A stretch of DNA of 7,143 nucleotides from JBBRHH01 sp038222915 (lineage in GTDB: Bacteria; Planctomycetota; Phycisphaerae; Tepidisphaerales; Tepidisphaeraceae): the NCBI GenBank assembly GCA_038222915.1, contig JBBRHH010000314.1:1-7143 (forward strand), given 5' to 3'. Below the pieces are notes generated by a model. It was given only the letters and a program-made list of their open reading frames with translations. It had not been told where the DNA came from and did no database searches. Each line of letters opens with the position of its first letter. Position 1 is the stretch's first letter. The translations under genes and the position numbers were made by a program. This document shows, one piece after another, positions 6,001-7,143 of this stretch.

Positions 6001-7143
6001 CGCGAATGCTGGGACCGGGCACTGGTGCTCGGCGAGCGCCACGGGTATCGCAACGCACAGACAACCGTCATCGCGCCGACGGGCACGATCGGCCTGTTGA
6101 TGGATTGCGACACCACCGGCGTTGAACCGGACTTTGCGCTGGTGAAGTTCAAGAAGCTGGCCGGCGGTGGATACTTCAAGATTGCCAACCAGTCGCTTCG
6201 GCCTGCGTTGGCGAACCTTGGCTACAACTCACACGAGATTCATGGCATCCTCCAGTATGTGATGGGCACGCTCAGCCTGCACGATTCGCCGCACATCAAC
6301 ATCGATTCGCTGAAGGCGGCCGGGCTTACGGATGCGGAACTGCAGAAGATTGAAGAGACGCTTCCGGGCGTGTTCGAGCTGTCGTTCGCGTTTACGTCGT
6401 GGGCGCTTGGCGCGGAGTCGATGAAGCGGCTGGGCGTTTCGGAAGCGGAATATCAGACGCCGGGCTTCAGCCTGCTGCAGAAGCTTGGATTCTCGCGCAA
6501 GCAGATCAACGAAGCGAATGACGTGATCTGCGGCCGTGGGACTGTGGAAGGCGCACCGAATCTGCGCGATGAACACCTTCCGGTCTTCGACTGCGCCAAC
6601 AAGTGCGGCAAGACCGGCAAGCGCTATATTTTCGTTGAAGGGCACATCCGCATGATGGCGGCGGCCCAGCCGTTTATCTCTGGCGCCATTTCCAAGACGA
6701 TCAACCTGCCGAACGAGGCGACGATTGAGGACATCAAGAACAGCTACTTCCTGAGCTGGCAGCTTGGATTGAAGGCGAACGCGCTTTACCGCGATGGTTC
6801 GAAGCTGTCGCAGCCTTTGAATGTGAAGAGCGATGAAGAGCTGGACAATACCGAAGCGGACGACGAAGAGAACGTGAATGCGGCGAAGGATGAATTGGCG
6901 CGGGATGTTGCCAAGACGATTTCTTCGCTCAAGGCCGAGATCCGAACGCTCTCGTCGGACAACCTCCTTGCGACCAGCACCACGCCGATCGAGAAGATCA
7001 TCGAGCGGATCGTGGAGCGGCCGCTGCGGCGGCGGCTGCCGGATACGCGCCGCGCCCTTACGCATAAGTTTGATGTGGCCGGGCACGAAGGGTACATCAC
7101 CGTCGGCCTGTACGACGACGGCTCGCCGGGCGAAGTGTTTATC
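3034..7143 (+). CDS. nrdJ: Adenosylcobalamin-dependent (class II) ribonucleotide reductase with intein; 3' end outside the window
   Basis: Reduces ribonucleotides to deoxyribonucleotides using a radical generated from adenosylcobalamin, without a separate radical subunit. The frame is uninterrupted for 1370 codons. ATG 3034 follows AGGA (3023-3026) by 7 bases and gives the typical MKITRRFTK start. Landmarks: SPQWFNTG near 137-144; C183 in PHACFIQ, equivalent to E. coli NrdA C225; YGSGTGSNFSRLRG from 211; N407-P408, then, after the intein, C783-S-E785, the N-x-C-x-E radical-cysteine motif; C794 in DDTACNLASLN, the redox partner; phosphate-binding PTGTIG (1015-1020); HLPVFDCANKCG with C1187 and C1191; GHIRMMAAAQPF and SGAISKTINLPNEAT; an acidic linker around 1268-1285; and LPDTRRALTHKFDVAGHEGY near the window end. 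The C-terminal redox cysteines lie outside. The spliced part seen is 996 residues. A REP-like insert adds residues near 930-955. It follows dcd and the lipoprotein gene and is probably under NrdR control. Confidence 0.96.
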   Translation, partial: MKITRRFTKQGQDAYSTVEYDKRTSRISNPDGSVVFEMRDAEIPKQWSQLATDIMVSKYFRKAGVPQVDEAGQPIRDAQGNVVTGPEKSAKQVINRLAGCWRYWGEKYGYFDTAEDAQAFYDELSYMLLHQMCAPNSPQWFNTGLNFAYGITGPSQGHYYCDPRSGELLKSKDAYSHPQPHACFIQSVSDDLVNSGGIMDLWTREARLFKYGSGTGSNFSRLRGENEPLSGGGKSSGLMSFLKIGDRAAGAIKSGGTTRRAAKMVCLDLDHPDVELFVNWKVREEIKVAALAEGMKHLPKEHRDLAVKLGLKLDYDFNGEAYFTVSGQNSNNSVRIPNRFFKSVEEDGDWNLTWRTNRKVAKTLKARDLWDQIAFAAWRCADPGVQYDDTINQWHTCPRSGRINASNPCVTGDTRVLTPGGIWRRIDQMIHLPARVITNVDAQEIHITDGAFPTGTKEVFELRTVGGYSLKLTADHKIWTRSRGWVEAKDLTAEDEIKLPSEPAVVHEIGEPQDARFFQLVGLFLSDANNNSTSLNLKAALRSTDLVEDFAQYVAEKWDRQSAYPDDYVNDDMLNDAALNREPQTLNTTLTDRRLISRLGSFLRADAASATTRRLADETFTAGLPAQRHLLRALFTADGIVTNNTVELHSASEGLLQDVQLILLGFGVQSAVTTATPSISGGSPDRQNTGSGNGNADTRRHGLRIDSGSLRSFAKHVGILPGKKLEQLAHTVMLSLGSRSANLGSENWEQVSTFTPLGKQQVFDLTEPMTSSFIANGITVHNCSEYMFLDDTACNLASLNVLTFFDSDSRRFDVEGYKHAIRLWTIVLEVSVLMASFPSEEIATLSYKFRTLGLGYANLGAMLMQAGIPYDSERGRAICAALTSILTGESYATSAEMAGEHGAFPGYDENRQDTLRVIRNHRRAAYNVPHSSPSSTPSPSNLGEGRGEGAAFLRHLGAYEGLEIKPVGLDAEQFSDADPLADRNMLSAARECWDRALVLGERHGYRNAQTTVIAPTGTIGLLMDCDTTGVEPDFALVKFKKLAGGGYFKIANQSLRPALANLGYNSHEIHGILQYVMGTLSLHDSPHINIDSLKAAGLTDAELQKIEETLPGVFELSFAFTSWALGAESMKRLGVSEAEYQTPGFSLLQKLGFSRKQINEANDVICGRGTVEGAPNLRDEHLPVFDCANKCGKTGKRYIFVEGHIRMMAAAQPFISGAISKTINLPNEATIEDIKNSYFLSWQLGLKANALYRDGSKLSQPLNVKSDEELDNTEADDEENVNAAKDELARDVAKTISSLKAEIRTLSSDNLLATSTTPIEKIIERIVERPLRRRLPDTRRALTHKFDVAGHEGYITVGLYDDGSPGEVFI
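4258..5379 (+). mobile_element. Intein in NrdJ with LAGLIDADG-type endonuclease domain
   Basis: 374 residues (409-782 of the precursor) interrupt the NPCSEYM motif. Block A begins CVTGDTRVLTPGG, with nucleophile C409. Block B is LTADHKIWTRSRGWVEAKDL, with T473 and H476. Blocks F and G are VFDLTEPMTSSFIANG and ITVHN, with penultimate H781 and terminal N782, followed by C+1 (C783). These are the residues needed for standard cysteine-based splicing. Between the splicing halves are two LAGLIDADG-like helices, LVGLFLSDA (520-528, D527) and LLRALFTADG (630-639, D638), plus the usual trailing pattern ASEGLLQDVQLILLGFGV. Both likely catalytic aspartates remain, but a motif glycine is alanine in each half (A528, A633), so nuclease activity is uncertain. 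Removal joins N407-P408 to C783-S784-E785 and restores the reductase active site. Inteins in ribonucleotide reductases are well known. Confidence 0.95.
5841..5868 (+). repeat. REP-like palindrome inserted in frame in nrdJ
   Basis: ACCCTCGCCCAG (5841-5852) and CTGGGCGAGGGT (5857-5868) are perfect 12-bp inverted arms around CAAT. They are followed by CGGGGTGAGGGTG, which together with the right arm resembles the GGCGAGGGTNGGGGTGAGGG style of palindrome scattered between genes in many bacteria. Here it lies inside nrdJ and is translated without a stop, giving PSPSNLGEGRGEG (about 938-949) between the conserved AYNVP and YEGL stretches. The full inserted segment probably covers about 5821-5900, judging by where similarity to the enzyme family breaks and resumes. 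Only one copy is in the window, so family membership is inferred from its form. Confidence 0.75.

Noticed and set aside
6835..6885. Acidic stretch in NrdJ as a possible inserted segment
   Set aside because: Long B12-dependent reductases commonly have a variable acidic linker at this place, so it is ordinary.
6229..7086. - strand reading frame of 285 codons
   Set aside because: Antisense shadow of the conserved C-terminal half of NrdJ, with Arg/Leu-rich composition and no recognisable motif.

Overview
The window is GC-rich bacterial DNA with four protein-coding genes, all on the + strand. The outer two run off the ends. The protein types and their style suggest a Planctomycetota-like bacterium: a long adenosylcobalamin-dependent ribonucleotide reductase starting MKITRRFTK, a Dcd of the GKSTYARCG type, and a DUF4139 protein with a polar insert. 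This placement is a judgement from general familiarity and is tentative.

Layout: (1) 2-1354 is the C-terminal part of a DUF4139 (MuiA-like) protein, closed by a strong intrinsic terminator at 1385-1421. (2) 1422-1969 has no gene I can support, but it holds the control region of the next operon. Two NrdR-box-like sites (1667-1682 and 1698-1713) are spaced 31 bp start to start, and the second overlaps a probable promoter (1691-1718). A leader of about 245 nt follows. (3) dcd, dCTP deaminase, is at 1970-2542. (4) A small lipoprotein of unknown function is at 2586-2954. (5) From 3034 to the window end is one uninterrupted reading frame of 1370 codons for the class II ribonucleotide reductase NrdJ, still open at base 7143.

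nrdJ carries two unrelated in-frame insertions. The first is a 374-residue intein (4258-5379), placed directly before the predicted thiyl-radical cysteine of the N-x-C-x-E active-site motif. It has Hint splicing blocks and a LAGLIDADG-type endonuclease domain with altered motif glycines. The second is a REP-like palindrome (12-bp perfect arms, 5841-5868) that is translated as a Ser/Pro then Gly/Glu-rich stretch.

The operon makes functional sense. NrdJ makes deoxynucleotides, Dcd diverts dCTP to dUTP for thymidylate synthesis, and NrdR is the usual repressor of ribonucleotide reductase genes. The lipoprotein between the two enzymes is the unexplained member. I see no RNA genes, CRISPR arrays or insertion sequences.
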